Counted from the first letter of the stretch, positions 1 through 9,942 are shown. The stretch is 64,000 bases of DNA from Ralstonia wenshanensis (GCF_021173085.1 NZ_CP076413.1:2232001-2296000), one strand, 5' to 3'. The notes: a model not told the origin generated them from the letters alone. Numbers and translations are program-made.

Positions 1-55
1 CGGGTAGTGCTTCAGACACCACCCCTTCAAATTCAATCAGTTCTTCCTTGGCCAA
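1..55 (-). CDS. infA: Translation initiation factor IF-1, 5' end only (runs off window)
   Basis: The first 18 codons read from a TTG start at 55-53 give (M)AKEELIEFEGVVSEALP, which matches the very conserved N-terminus of bacterial IF-1 (a 72-residue OB-fold protein that binds the 30S A site during initiation). An AAAGGAACG Shine-Dalgarno-like stretch sits about 7 bases upstream of the TTG. The rest lies outside the window. Burkholderiales often carry a second infA away from the ribosomal-protein operon, and the surroundings here are not ribosomal, so this is probably such a paralogue. It is too short for automatic ORF listing. The identification is from sequence recall; the paralogue status is inference. 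Confidence 0.75.
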   Translation of the reverse strand, partial: MAKEELIEFEGVVSEALP

Positions 56-402
56 ACTCGTTCCTTTGTATGCAGCACGCGGCTGCGCCGATGGTTGCAA
101 TGATGTGATGACCCACCCGAACCACGCCACACGCATCTAGGAGCATGCAGCGGTACGCCGCGATCATCTGCCCGGACAGCGGGCTTGGGGGGTACCGAGT
201 TGCACGGAACACAAATCGCGCCCGCCAAAGGCGCGCGCCGTTTCGTGCAAGCGAGAGCGAGGATGGGTGGCGGTCGCAGAAGCGCGCCGCCCGACTCGGC
301 GCGGGGTATTCCCCGGTGCTGGACTCAGCCGCCACCGGCCATGATTGGCGCGGCGGCGAGCCGGATTCGCCCGCTATTCTACCACGGGGAGGTTCGGCGG
401 GT
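56..402. other. Gap between IF-1 and the first small gene
   Basis: About 350 bases upstream of the IF-1 start. Several open frames overlap each other on both strands here, but none has a convincing ribosome site or recognisable protein. The stretch nearest the IF-1 start presumably carries its promoter and leader. I see no clear repeat or RNA structure. Confidence 0.4.
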
Positions 403-696
403 TCAGGCGCCGTCGGCAGGAAGAGACAGTTCAGGCACGTCGCCATCGATGATGCTCTCAGCAAAGCGCAGCGCTGCAATGCGTGCAGCACCCACATTGC
501 TGAATTGTCGATCTCCTGAGAGTCGGAAGACCTGCGTCTGCCCGGGTTCGGGCGACTCCCCCGCCCGACAGATCATCACGGCTGCGTTGTAGCTGCGATC
601 TTCCCTGGCCTCGGGCCAGCGTGCCGTGCGTTCATGTTGGAAAGCCAACGGATAAATGTCGAAGCCTTTGTATTGGCCCGCCGGCGAAGTGTCCAT
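403..696 (-). CDS. Small conserved-type hypothetical protein (97 aa)
   Basis: A 97-residue soluble protein starting MDTSPAGQYKGFDIYPLAFQ. The start at 696 is chosen because an AAGGGGG ribosome site lies directly upstream. The sequence has a Y-x-G-x-x-I opening, a middle F-R-L-S-G-D segment and an Ala-rich helix near residues 68-85 (VGAARIAALRFAESIID). This is the layout of small single-domain proteins common in Burkholderiaceae whose function I do not know. A second protein of similar plan lies at 17382-17702. No signal peptide or membrane segment. It stands alone, so context gives no clue. Confidence 0.55.
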   Translation of the reverse strand: MDTSPAGQYKGFDIYPLAFQHERTARWPEAREDRSYNAAVMICRAGESPEPGQTQVFRLSGDRQFSNVGAARIAALRFAESIIDGDVPELSLPADGA

Positions 697-996
697 CTGA
701 AATGCCCCCTTCTTGAACGTCGAGTGCTGTCTGACTATACACCCGTGCGTTTTGCATGGCGATGAAAGCGACGGCAACGTTTGACTTCGGGCACGGCACA
801 GCATGCGCAGGCCCATCGGCCATGGAAAGGAGGTCCGAAGCGATGACGAACGCTGGTCTAAAGAAGTTTCAGAACGTCACGCCCCGCCGCACGGTGCAAC
901 GCCATCCGATTGTGCTAGCGTGGATCGGAGCTTGCCGTGGCATCCAAACCGATGCGCACGCTCAGAGCAAGGCACCCGCTCCCAACCCTTTCAAGA
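697..996. other. Gap before the GH114 lipoprotein gene
   Basis: About 300 bases between two divergently read genes. It should contain both promoters, but no strong -35/-10 pair or dyad stands out. A GGAG followed by a GTG at 937 could be an alternative, longer start of the following gene. Confidence 0.3.
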
Positions 997-2112
997 ATGA
1001 CAATGCGCCTGATCTGTCCCATTGCCCTGGCATGTGCCGGGCTAATGTTGTCTGCCTGTGGTGGCGGCGACGGTCGTTCGTCATCGAGCCCGCAAGCCAG
1101 GGTTGTTTCCAATGCCGCGAAACCGCAGTCGAAAACGGCAACTGCGGCAGCCGCAACCACCACTCCCGCTTGCGGTGTCAACGGCACCTCGCCGCTGGCA
1201 GGCGTGCAGACGTGGATGTACCAATTGCAGGGCATGACCACCGGCGCGCAGATCGATGCGCTGGACGCGCAGCCGTACGACATGCTGGTCATCGAGGCCA
1301 ACAACACCGTCAAAGGGCTGGAGAACTTCAACACCGTCGACATGGTGGCGCGCCTGCGCACCAAGCCCGACGGCTCCGCGCGCAAGGTGCTCGCTTACAT
1401 CGACATTGGCGAGGCCGAAGACTTCCGTACCTATTGGACGTCGAGCTGGAAGGCACCGACAGCTGACGGCCCCGGCACGCCCGACTTCATCATCCAGGCC
1501 GACCCCGATGGCTGGGCCGGCGATTACCCCGTCGCGTTCTGGGATCCGCGCTGGCAAGCGCTCTGGCTCGGGCCGAACGGCGCTGTCGCACAACTGGCGC
1601 GCGAAGGGTTCGATGGCGTCTATCTGGACTGGGTCGAAGCATACGCCGAGCCTTCGGTGGCGGACGCAGCCCAGGCGGCTGGCATCGATCCGGCACAGGC
1701 CATGGTCGATTTCATTGCCAGGATCCGTGCGGCGGGCCGCGCCATCAATCCGCAGTTCGCGGTGATCCAACAAAACGCGCCCTCGTTGATTGACGACGGC
1801 GGTGGGTCAACGCTGCTGGCAACGATCGACGGCATCTCGCAGGAAGACACATGGTTCGGCGGCAGTGCCGGCGCCGCGTGGAGCAGCGCCTCCGGCGGCG
1901 ACAAGGCCGCCAGCACAGAAGACACGCAATGGACGATCGACCAACTGCAAAAATACTGCGCCGGGAACGTGCCTGTCTTCACGATCGACTACGCGTTGAA
2001 GACGGCCAACGCGCAGAAGGTCTACACAGCCTCGCGCGGGCAAGGCTTCCACCCGCTGGTCTCCCGCATTGCGCTGTCCAAGCCGACGACTACGCCGCCC
2101 TGGAATGACTGA
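997..2112 (+). CDS. Lipoprotein with GH114-like (endo-alpha-1,4-polygalactosaminidase type) TIM barrel
   Basis: Exported lipoprotein: after a short basic start comes a hydrophobic run ending in the lipobox L-S-A-C (Cys21), then a Gly/Ser/Ala/Thr-rich linker. The rest, from about residue 60, resembles the GH114 family, seen in segments such as WMYQLQG, YIDIGEAEDF, FDGVYLDWVEAY and a later ISQEDTWFGG. The acidic residues of the last two are the expected catalytic positions. GH114 enzymes cut alpha-1,4-linked galactosamine polymers, and PelA later in this window carries the same kind of domain. The first ATG of the lipoprotein signal is used as start; a GTG at 937 with a GGAG site is possible. 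The gene converges on pobA with a 23-bp overlap. Substrate is inferred. Confidence 0.7.
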   Translation: MTMRLICPIALACAGLMLSACGGGDGRSSSSPQARVVSNAAKPQSKTATAAAATTTPACGVNGTSPLAGVQTWMYQLQGMTTGAQIDALDAQPYDMLVIEANNTVKGLENFNTVDMVARLRTKPDGSARKVLAYIDIGEAEDFRTYWTSSWKAPTADGPGTPDFIIQADPDGWAGDYPVAFWDPRWQALWLGPNGAVAQLAREGFDGVYLDWVEAYAEPSVADAAQAAGIDPAQAMVDFIARIRAAGRAINPQFAVIQQNAPSLIDDGGGSTLLATIDGISQEDTWFGGSAGAAWSSASGGDKAASTEDTQWTIDQLQKYCAGNVPVFTIDYALKTANAQKVYTASRGQGFHPLVSRIALSKPTTTPPWND

Positions 2113-3316
2113 CCACACTCAACGATGCACCGGCCGGCGCATCGGCAAACGGCAGGCCGACATAGTTTTCGGCGAGCACGCGGGCCCCGGCCGGTGAGCT
2201 GGTGACGTAGTCCAGCTCGGCGCGCTGCAGCTTTTGCATGAACGGCGTGTGGTCGTCAAAGCGATGCAGCATCGACGTCATCCACCACGAGAAATGCTCG
2301 GCGCGCCAGACGCGTTGCAGGCAGCGTTCGGAGTAGCTTGCAAGCTGGGCGGTGTCGTCCTGCTTGTAGCGCGCGGTCAGCGCCTGAGCCAGCACGCGAA
2401 CGTCAGCCACGGCCAGGTTCATGCCTTTCGCGCCGGTGGGCGGCACGATGTGCGCGGCGTCCCCCGCCACGAACAGGCGGCCATACTGCATCGTTTCGCA
2501 GACAAAGCTGCGCATCGGCGTAACGCTCTTCTGTAGGATCGTGCCTTCCTTCAGGCGCCAGCCGTCGTTGTTCTCCAGTCGCGTGTGGAGTTCATCCCAG
2601 ATGCGCGCATCGGACCATTCGGCCAGGTTCTCATCGGGCTTGCATTGCAGGTAAAGGCGCGTGATCTTGGGCGAGCGCATGCTGAACAGCGCAAAGCCGC
2701 GATCGTGGTTTGCGTAGATCAGCTCTTCCGCCGCCGGTTCAGCTTCTGCCAGGATGCCAAGCCACGCAAAGGGATAGACTCGTTCGAACACCGCTTGCCG
2801 CTGTGCCGGGATCGCTTGCCGGCAGATGCCGTGAAAGCCATCGCACCCGGCGATGTAATCGCATTGCAATGTCTGCGGCACGCCGTCGTGGACGAACTGC
2901 ACCGAAGGCGTGGCCGACTCGATGTCATGCACCGACACATCGCTCACATCGAACAGCAGCGGTGCGCCCTGCCCCATGCGCGCCGCAATCAGATCCTTGA
3001 CCACCTCGTGCTGCCCATACACGGTGATCGAGCGGCCGCCCGACATCGCCGTCAGGTCAATGCGGTGGCGCTTGCCGCCAAACAGCAGGTCGATGCCGTG
3101 GTGCACCAGCCCTTCGCGACGCATCCGCTCGCCCACACCCGCTTCGTTTAGCACGTCGACCGTGCCTTGCTCCAGCACGCCGGCGCGGATGCGCTCTTCA
3201 ACGTACGCGCGGCTCTTGGTTTCGAGAATGACGGCGTCGATGCCGTAGCGGTGCAGAAGCTGCCCGAGCAGAAGGCCTGCCGGGCCCGCGCCAATGATGG
3301 CGACCTGGGTGCGCAT
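2090..3316 (-). CDS. pobA: 4-hydroxybenzoate 3-monooxygenase
   Basis: FAD enzyme that hydroxylates 4-hydroxybenzoate to protocatechuate using NAD(P)H and O2. The 408-residue protein has the N-terminal dinucleotide fold GAGPAG (residues 9-14), the central GCDGFHG motif that binds FAD/NADPH, and the GDAAHIVPPTGAKGMN signature of the PobA family. Length is close to the usual 390-405. The start MRTQVAIIG is set by the fold; longer in-frame starts would add unlikely residues. It is divergent from a LysR regulator with a palindromic operator between, and feeds the pca genes next door. Cytoplasmic. Confidence 0.95.
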   Translation of the reverse strand: MRTQVAIIGAGPAGLLLGQLLHRYGIDAVILETKSRAYVEERIRAGVLEQGTVDVLNEAGVGERMRREGLVHHGIDLLFGGKRHRIDLTAMSGGRSITVYGQHEVVKDLIAARMGQGAPLLFDVSDVSVHDIESATPSVQFVHDGVPQTLQCDYIAGCDGFHGICRQAIPAQRQAVFERVYPFAWLGILAEAEPAAEELIYANHDRGFALFSMRSPKITRLYLQCKPDENLAEWSDARIWDELHTRLENNDGWRLKEGTILQKSVTPMRSFVCETMQYGRLFVAGDAAHIVPPTGAKGMNLAVADVRVLAQALTARYKQDDTAQLASYSERCLQRVWRAEHFSWWMTSMLHRFDDHTPFMQKLQRAELDYVTSSPAGARVLAENYVGLPFADAPAGASLSVVSHSRAA

Positions 3317-3393
3317 GTTGGTTGTCTCCGGATGGATTTGGAATCGTTCTGGCAACCATTGTTGGCGAGCGCCTTGATATCGCACAATGCAAT

Positions 3394-3418
3394 ATTGGCG
3401 ATAAACTTTATCGCCAAT
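3394..3418. promoter_or_regulatory. Perfect 12+1+12 palindrome between pobA and its regulator (LysR operator candidate)
   Basis: ATTGGCGATAAA, one C, then its exact reverse complement TTTATCGCCAAT. It lies 17 bases before the LysR-type gene and about 78 bases before pobA. A partial repeat TTGGCGA also lies at about 3362-3368. This is the size and position expected for a LysR-type recognition site that controls both divergent genes; the regulator assignment is inference. Confidence 0.7.
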
Positions 3419-3435
3419 TCAGATAGTGCATTGCC

Positions 3436-4413
3436 ATGTCTACCCTGCCCGACTTTGACCTGAACCTGTTGCCGATCCTGCTGGCCTTGCATGACGCGCG
3501 CAGCGTAAGCATGGCCGCGCAACAGCTCGGCATGAGCCAGCCTGGCGTGAGCACCGCGCTGGGAAAGCTGCGTGCCGCGTTTGACGACCCGTTGTTCGTA
3601 CGCACCTCGCGCGGCATGGAGCCGACGCCGCGAGCGCTGGCGCTCATTCCGGCAGCGCGCGATGTGGTGGCGCGCGTGCAGCAGGGCATTCTGGAAACCG
3701 GCGCGTTCGATCCGGCCACGACCACACATACGTTTTCGATCTCGTTGTCGGACGTGGGTGAGATGGTATTTCTGCCCCGGATTGTCGAAGCGATGGCGCG
3801 GCAGGCGCCGCGGGCGTCGGTGCAATCCGTATCACTGCCGCCGGCGCAGATCGAGCGCGCGCTGGAGACTGGTTCGCTCGACCTGGCCGTCGGTTACTTC
3901 CCCGACTTGAAGAAGAACAACTTCTTCCAACAGCGGCTGTTCACGCACTATTTCACTTGCATCGTGCGCGCAGATCATCCCGTCACGCGGGGCGGCAACA
4001 CGAAGCTGTCGATGGCGCAGTTTTTGGAATACGGGCACGCCGTGGTGCGCGCGGAGGGGCGCAGCCAAGAGCTTTACGAGCGCTTTCTGGAGCGTAAGCG
4101 CATCCGACGGAAGCCGACGCTGCTCACGCCGCACTTCATGAGCATTCCGTTCATCCTGGCGCGCACGGACTTGATTGCGACGGTGCCGCACGCTGTGGGC
4201 CTGTCGTTCATGCAATCGCACGGCAACATCTGCGTGATGGAACCGCCCCTGGAGCTGCCGAGCTTCGATCTCAAGCAGCACTGGCATCGCAAATTCCATA
4301 ACGACACGCGCAGCCAATGGTTCCGCGCGCTAGTGTCGTCGCTGTTCAACGACGAGGCGGATGAATGGCGCGAGCCCGGCCATCGGCCCGCCAAACGCAA
4401 AAACACGAAGTAA
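3436..4413 (+). CDS. LysR-type transcriptional regulator, probable activator of pobA
   Basis: 325 residues. The N-terminal winged helix-turn-helix (about residues 6-65, with SMAAQQLGMSQPGVSTALGK) is typical of LysR proteins, followed by a periplasmic-binding-protein-like effector domain to about residue 300 and a basic tail. It is divergent from pobA with a perfect dyad in the 119-bp gap, so control of pobA in response to 4-hydroxybenzoate is the natural inference. The effector domain resembles the NodD/PcaQ/LinR-like branch with a long N-terminal specificity, but I cannot assign the ligand from sequence. Confidence 0.8.
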   Translation: MSTLPDFDLNLLPILLALHDARSVSMAAQQLGMSQPGVSTALGKLRAAFDDPLFVRTSRGMEPTPRALALIPAARDVVARVQQGILETGAFDPATTTHTFSISLSDVGEMVFLPRIVEAMARQAPRASVQSVSLPPAQIERALETGSLDLAVGYFPDLKKNNFFQQRLFTHYFTCIVRADHPVTRGGNTKLSMAQFLEYGHAVVRAEGRSQELYERFLERKRIRRKPTLLTPHFMSIPFILARTDLIATVPHAVGLSFMQSHGNICVMEPPLELPSFDLKQHWHRKFHNDTRSQWFRALVSSLFNDEADEWREPGHRPAKRKNTK

Positions 4414-4512
4414 CCGACTTGCCCCGAATGTTCACAATCACGCGCAGGCGACGCCGGCGGCCATCTTTCCGGTGCGTTGCATGGCGCCTACCCGAGACGG
4501 TTGATTCTGCGT

Positions 4513-4911
4513 CTACGTCTTGGAAGCGGCCTCGGCGTCCATCTCTGCAAACACCGTCTGCGCGAGGTGGAAGGCATGGTTGGCTGCCGGCACGCCGCAG
4601 TAGATGGCGGTCTGCAGCAGCGTTTCCTGAATCTCGTCGCGGGTGACACCGTTGTTGGCGGCAGCACGCAGGTGAAGACGCAACTCGCCGTCGCGGCCGA
4701 GGGCAACCATCATGGCGATCGTCAGCAGACTGCGCGTGTGGCGCGGCAAACCGGGGCGCGTCCAGATCTCACCCCAGGCGTAGCGCGTGATGAGATCCTG
4801 GAACGGTGCGGTCAACTCAGTCTGCGCGGCGTTGGCACGGTCGACATGGGCGTCGCCCAGCACGGCGCGGCGCACTTCCATGCCCGCGGCGTAGCGTTCG
4901 CGATCATCCAT
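4513..4911 (-). CDS. pcaC: 4-carboxymuconolactone decarboxylase
   Basis: 132-residue enzyme that decarboxylates gamma-carboxymuconolactone to 3-oxoadipate enol-lactone. The AhpD-like all-helical fold is visible in the stretch WTRPGLPRHTRSLLTIAMM, followed by the conserved LHLRAAANNGVTRDEIQETL segment. Last gene of the pcaIJFBDC operon. It overlaps the end of pcaD by 8 bp, which supports translational coupling. Not fused to pcaD, unlike the pcaL fusion of some bacteria. Confidence 0.95.
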   Translation of the reverse strand: MDDRERYAAGMEVRRAVLGDAHVDRANAAQTELTAPFQDLITRYAWGEIWTRPGLPRHTRSLLTIAMMVALGRDGELRLHLRAAANNGVTRDEIQETLLQTAIYCGVPAANHAFHLAQTVFAEMDAEAASKT

Positions 4912-5716
4912 GGGCGACCTCGCGTGCCACGCCGGCCGTCAAGAAGCTGACCAGCGCTTCGGTATAGCCGTCAGCCTGCTCCCAGTTGGCGAGGTGGCCG
5001 GCGGAAAGCTCGACGTATTGCGCACCCGGCACACCGTCCGCAATGAGTTTGGTCTGCGCGGCGGGCGTGGAGATATCGTGCGTACCACCAATCACCAGCA
5101 TCGGCACGCGGATGTTCGGCAGTTGCGCGCGCAAATCCGCATCGCGAATGGCTGCGCAGTTGCCGTTGTAGCCGGCGTCCGGCGTCGACAGCAGCATCGC
5201 CTTGACGATGTCGACGCGGCTTGCGTTGGCATCGCGATAGCCCTGCGTGAACCAGCGCTCCAGCACCGTTTCCGTAATGCTGGCCATACCGCCTTGCTCG
5301 ACCTGCGCGATGCGCGTGTTCCAACTCTGCTGCGTGCCGATGAGCGCGGCAGTGTTCGTCACCACCATGCGCGGGAAGCGCTCGCCGTGATGTGCAGCCA
5401 GCCACAGGCCGGTCAGCCCGCCCATCGACAGACCGCAGAACAGCGCAAGGTCAATGTTGTAGTGGTCGAGCAACGCAAGCACATCTCCGCCAAGTTGTGC
5501 GACGCCGAACGGCGCGTCGGGCACGCTCGACTGGCCGTGGCCACGCTGGTCATAGCGCAGCAAGCGGAAGTGTTGGCGCAGCGCTTCGAGTTGCGGCTCC
5601 CACATGCCCAGATTCGTGCCCAGGGAGTTCGACAGCACCAGCACCGGCTTACCCGTGGCGGGCCCATCATCGAATTCGTGATACAGGCGGACATTGTCGT
5701 GTTCAAGCCAGGGCAT
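4904..5716 (-). CDS. pcaD: 3-oxoadipate enol-lactonase
   Basis: 270-residue alpha/beta hydrolase that opens 3-oxoadipate enol-lactone to 3-oxoadipate. Visible: oxyanion region VLVLSNSLGTNLGMW, nucleophile elbow G-L-S-M-G-G with the catalytic Ser, late Asp in the IGGTHDISTP loop and catalytic His in ELSAGHLANWEQ. The start MPWLEHDNVRLYHEF is the family N-terminus; the open frame extends further upstream into pcaB but without support. It sits 22 bp after pcaB and overlaps pcaC by 8 bp. Confidence 0.95.
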   Translation of the reverse strand: MPWLEHDNVRLYHEFDDGPATGKPVLVLSNSLGTNLGMWEPQLEALRQHFRLLRYDQRGHGQSSVPDAPFGVAQLGGDVLALLDHYNIDLALFCGLSMGGLTGLWLAAHHGERFPRMVVTNTAALIGTQQSWNTRIAQVEQGGMASITETVLERWFTQGYRDANASRVDIVKAMLLSTPDAGYNGNCAAIRDADLRAQLPNIRVPMLVIGGTHDISTPAAQTKLIADGVPGAQYVELSAGHLANWEQADGYTEALVSFLTAGVAREVAHG

Positions 5717-5738
5717 GGTGTCTCCGTGGAATGTGTGT

Positions 5739-7100
5739 TCAGGGATGGCGGCGAGCGTGTTCCGCGAGCACGCGGTCGACTGCGGCGCCCGCATCGCCAA
5801 GGTAATGGTTGGGATCGAGCAGCGCGCTTAGCTTTTGCGGCGTGGCCGCGCCCCAGATGCGCAGGACGTCGGCGTCTTGGGCCAGCACGTCATGCAACGT
5901 TCTGCTCTCTTGTACGGCTTTGCGGCTGGCAGCTTCGACCACGTGATGCGCTTGCAGGCGGCCAATGTCTGCACCCAGCGCCAGCATCACGGCTTCACCG
6001 AGGATCAGGCCGTGCGTGAGGTCGAGATTTGCGCGCATGCGAGCGGCGTCAACATGCAAACCTTCGACAATCTCGCGCATGCGATCGAGCGCGCCGGCCG
6101 TGAGGCAGGCCATCTCACGCAACGTCGCCCATTGCGCCTGCCAACCGCCGAGCGCGCGTTCGTGCTCCTGCGGCAGCGCAGACAGCAGCGTGCTCGCCAA
6201 GCCGGGCATGCGCGTGGCCGCAGCAAGCACTGTTGCGCAACCGACCGGGTTGCGCTTATGCGGCATGGTGGAAGATCCGCCCTTGCCCGCACCGGAAGGC
6301 TCGGCAACTTCGCCGACCTCCGTCTGCATCATCAGCGAAAGATCGCGCGCGCAGTGACCCAGCGTGCCGGTCAGCAGCGCGAGCGTCGTGCCGATGTCGG
6401 CGATTCGATCCTGCTCGCCGTGCCACGAGAGCGTCGGCAGCGGCAGATCAAGTTCGTGTGCCAGCGCTTGAGCGACAGCACGTGCCTGTTCACCCAGGCT
6501 GGCAAGCGTGCCAGCCGCCCCGCCAAACTGCAGCGCAGGCACATGCGCACGCAGCGCGGCAAAGCGATCCTGCGCGCGATGCACCGCTTCCAGCCAGCCC
6601 GCAACCTTGCGCCCGAACGTTGTCGGCAGCGCCTGCTGCAGCCACGTGCGCGCCACCATCGGTGTATTGCGATGACGCTGTGCCAGTGCGGCCAAACCGT
6701 CCGCGAGCTTCTGCAGATCCGCATCGATCAACGCAGCCGACTGCCGCCACTGCAACATCAAACCGGTATCGATGATGTCCTGACTCGTCGCGCCCCAATG
6801 CACGTAGCGCGCGGCGTTTTCATCGTGCTGCGCGACGGCGGCAGTCAGTTGCTTGACCAGTGGAATGGCCAGGTTGCCCGCGCTGGCAGCGGCGTTACCC
6901 AGCGCGTCCAAGTCCAGCACTACGCTGGCGCACACCGCGCGAATCGGCGCCACGGCTTGCGCCGGAATCACGCCCACCGCGCCCTCGGCCTGCGCAAGCG
7001 CCGCCTCCACATCGAGCATCGCGCGCACCGTGGCCGCATCGGACCACACCGCCAACATGGCCGGTGTGGAGAAGGCGCGATCAAGCAATCCGCTGGTCAT
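5739..7100 (-). CDS. pcaB: 3-carboxy-cis,cis-muconate cycloisomerase
   Basis: 453-residue member of the fumarase/argininosuccinate-lyase superfamily that converts 3-carboxymuconate to gamma-carboxymuconolactone. The superfamily signature GSSTMPHKRNPVGC is present with its catalytic Ser loop, as are the TSQDIIDTGLMLQ and HGEQDRIAD segments. Usual family length. The 13-bp gap to pcaF and 22-bp gap to pcaD place it inside one operon. Confidence 0.95.
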   Translation of the reverse strand: MTSGLLDRAFSTPAMLAVWSDAATVRAMLDVEAALAQAEGAVGVIPAQAVAPIRAVCASVVLDLDALGNAAASAGNLAIPLVKQLTAAVAQHDENAARYVHWGATSQDIIDTGLMLQWRQSAALIDADLQKLADGLAALAQRHRNTPMVARTWLQQALPTTFGRKVAGWLEAVHRAQDRFAALRAHVPALQFGGAAGTLASLGEQARAVAQALAHELDLPLPTLSWHGEQDRIADIGTTLALLTGTLGHCARDLSLMMQTEVGEVAEPSGAGKGGSSTMPHKRNPVGCATVLAAATRMPGLASTLLSALPQEHERALGGWQAQWATLREMACLTAGALDRMREIVEGLHVDAARMRANLDLTHGLILGEAVMLALGADIGRLQAHHVVEAASRKAVQESRTLHDVLAQDADVLRIWGAATPQKLSALLDPNHYLGDAGAAVDRVLAEHARRHP

Positions 7101-7113
7101 GGCCGTATCAAAC

Positions 7114-8316
<1,203 letters not shown>

Positions 8317-8338
8317 GATGATTGTGTCTCCAATGGTT

Positions 8339-9001
8339 CTAGGCACGACGCAACGGCGCCGCCGTCATCGTCTGCAGCGTATCGAAATCGAGGCCGTCCG
8401 CCATCTCGCGCACCACCAGCCCCTCGGGCGTGATGTCAATCACGGCAAGGTCGGTGTAGATGGTATCGACACAGCCGATGCCCGTCAGCGGGTACGTGCA
8501 CGACGGCACGATCTTGCTGTCGCCCTGCTTGGTCTGGTGCTCCATCATGACGAAGACGCGCTTGGCGCCAATAGCGAGGTCCATCGCGCCGCCCACGGCA
8601 GGAATGGCATCGGGTGCACCGGTGTGCCAGTTGGCGAGGTCGCCCGTGGCCGACACCTGGAAGGCGCCGAGCACGCAATAGTCGAGATGGCCGCCCCGCA
8701 TCATGGCAAACGAATCGGCGTGATGGAAGAACGAGGCACCGGGCTTGATGGTGACCGGCTGCTTGCCGGCGTTGATCAGGTCTTCGTCTTCTTGCCCGGG
8801 CGCGGGCGCGGGGCCCATGCCCAGCAGGCCGTTCTCGGTGTGCAGGATGATTTCGCGGTCGGCCGGCAGCTGGTTCGCCACCAGCGTCGGCAAGCCGATG
8901 CCCAGGTTGACGACGGAGCCATCGGGAATGTCACGCGCCACACGCGTAGCGATTTGATCGCGCGTCCAGCGTTGAATCTTGGCGGTGGTTTCGGCGCTCA
9001 T
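8339..9001 (-). CDS. pcaJ: 3-oxoadipate CoA-transferase, subunit B
   Basis: 220 residues, beta subunit of succinyl-CoA:3-oxoadipate CoA-transferase. The catalytic Glu region HTENGLLGMGP, the N-terminal VNLGIGLPTLVANQLP and the GAMDLAIGAKRVFVMMEH motifs are all family hallmarks. The start codon overlaps the stop of pcaI by ATGA, the usual arrangement for co-translated subunits of a heterotetramer. Confidence 0.95.
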   Translation of the reverse strand: MSAETTAKIQRWTRDQIATRVARDIPDGSVVNLGIGLPTLVANQLPADREIILHTENGLLGMGPAPAPGQEDEDLINAGKQPVTIKPGASFFHHADSFAMMRGGHLDYCVLGAFQVSATGDLANWHTGAPDAIPAVGGAMDLAIGAKRVFVMMEHQTKQGDSKIVPSCTYPLTGIGCVDTIYTDLAVIDITPEGLVVREMADGLDFDTLQTMTAAPLRRA

Positions 9002-9693
9002 GCGGCCTCCTTGGCGAGTTGGGCAGGGGCGACCTGGACGACACGCTTAACAAAAATGCCCGGCGTAACGATGTGCTCCGGGTCCAGCTCGCCAAGCTCC
9101 ACCGTCTCACTGACCTGCGCGATGGTGCACTTGGCCGCCATCGCCATCACCGGCCCGAAGTTGCGTGCCGTCTTGCGATAAATGAGGTTGCCCCAGCGGT
9201 CTGCGCGCAGGGCCTTGATGAGGGCGTAGTCGGCAGTCAGCGGCAACTCGAACACGTACGGCTTGCCGTCGATGATGCGCGTTTCCTTGCCTTCGGCCAA
9301 TTGCGTGCCATAGGCGGTCGGGCAGAAGAAGCCGCCAATGCCGGCACCTGCGGCGCGAATGCGCTCGGCCAGGTTGCCTTGCGGCACCAGTTCCAATTCG
9401 ATTTCGCCGGCGCGATACAGCGCATCGAACACATACGAATCGGCTTGGCGGGGGAACGAGCAGACGATCTTGCGCACGCGGCGCGCCTTGAGCAGCGCGG
9501 CCAGGCCCGTCTCGCCATTGCCGGCGTTGTTATTGATGATGGTCAGCTCACGCGCACCATGCGCAATGAGCCCGTCGATGAGTTCCGATGGCATGCCTGC
9601 GGTACCGAACCCGCCGATCATGATGGTGGCACCGTCCGGGATATCGGCCAGGGCGGCCTCCACAGACGGACAAAGCTTGTTGATCACGTGCAT
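8998..9693 (-). CDS. pcaI: 3-oxoadipate CoA-transferase, subunit A
   Basis: 231 residues, alpha subunit of the transferase that activates 3-oxoadipate with CoA from succinyl-CoA. Family features: MIGGFGTAGMPSELIDGL near the N-terminus, NNNAGNGETGLAALL, and GIGGFFCPTAYGTQLAEGKE. The start MHVINKLCPSVEAA is preferred over longer frames that add no conserved residues. First gene of the pcaIJFBDC operon; the promoter faces pcaR with PcaR-like boxes upstream. Confidence 0.95.
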   Translation of the reverse strand: MHVINKLCPSVEAALADIPDGATIMIGGFGTAGMPSELIDGLIAHGARELTIINNNAGNGETGLAALLKARRVRKIVCSFPRQADSYVFDALYRAGEIELELVPQGNLAERIRAAGAGIGGFFCPTAYGTQLAEGKETRIIDGKPYVFELPLTADYALIKALRADRWGNLIYRKTARNFGPVMAMAAKCTIAQVSETVELGELDPEHIVTPGIFVKRVVQVAPAQLAKEAA

Positions 9694-9855
9694 TCTCCGG
9701 CAAGGGCGCCCGCATTCTCGATGGCTGGCGCGGGTCGGAGCATCGCGGGGGCCGGACATGGCCGAACCGCAACCGTGCGGCCTGCGAGTCTCCTGTTTGA
9801 CGATTGGATCGACACAGGCCTTTGCTGTCCGGCCTACGCTTGCTTTCCCTCATTT

Positions 9856-9889
9856 GTTCGCTGTACGAACCTAAGTTCGATCCAAGAAC
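9856..9889. promoter_or_regulatory. Two tandem 15-bp PcaR-like boxes upstream of pcaI
   Basis: GTTCGCTGTACGAAC (9856-9870) and GTTCGATCCAAGAAC (9875-9889), centres 19 bp apart. Both match the GTTCG-N5-CGAAC-like imperfect palindrome known for PcaR/PcaU/PobR IclR-family sites in pca promoters. They lie in the gap between pcaI and the IclR-type regulator. The match is seen directly; binding is inferred. Confidence 0.65.
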
Positions 9890-9942
9890 TAATCTACGCC
9901 TCCCCTCCCGAGCGTGTCAAGGCGTACGCATGCCGATCAGAC

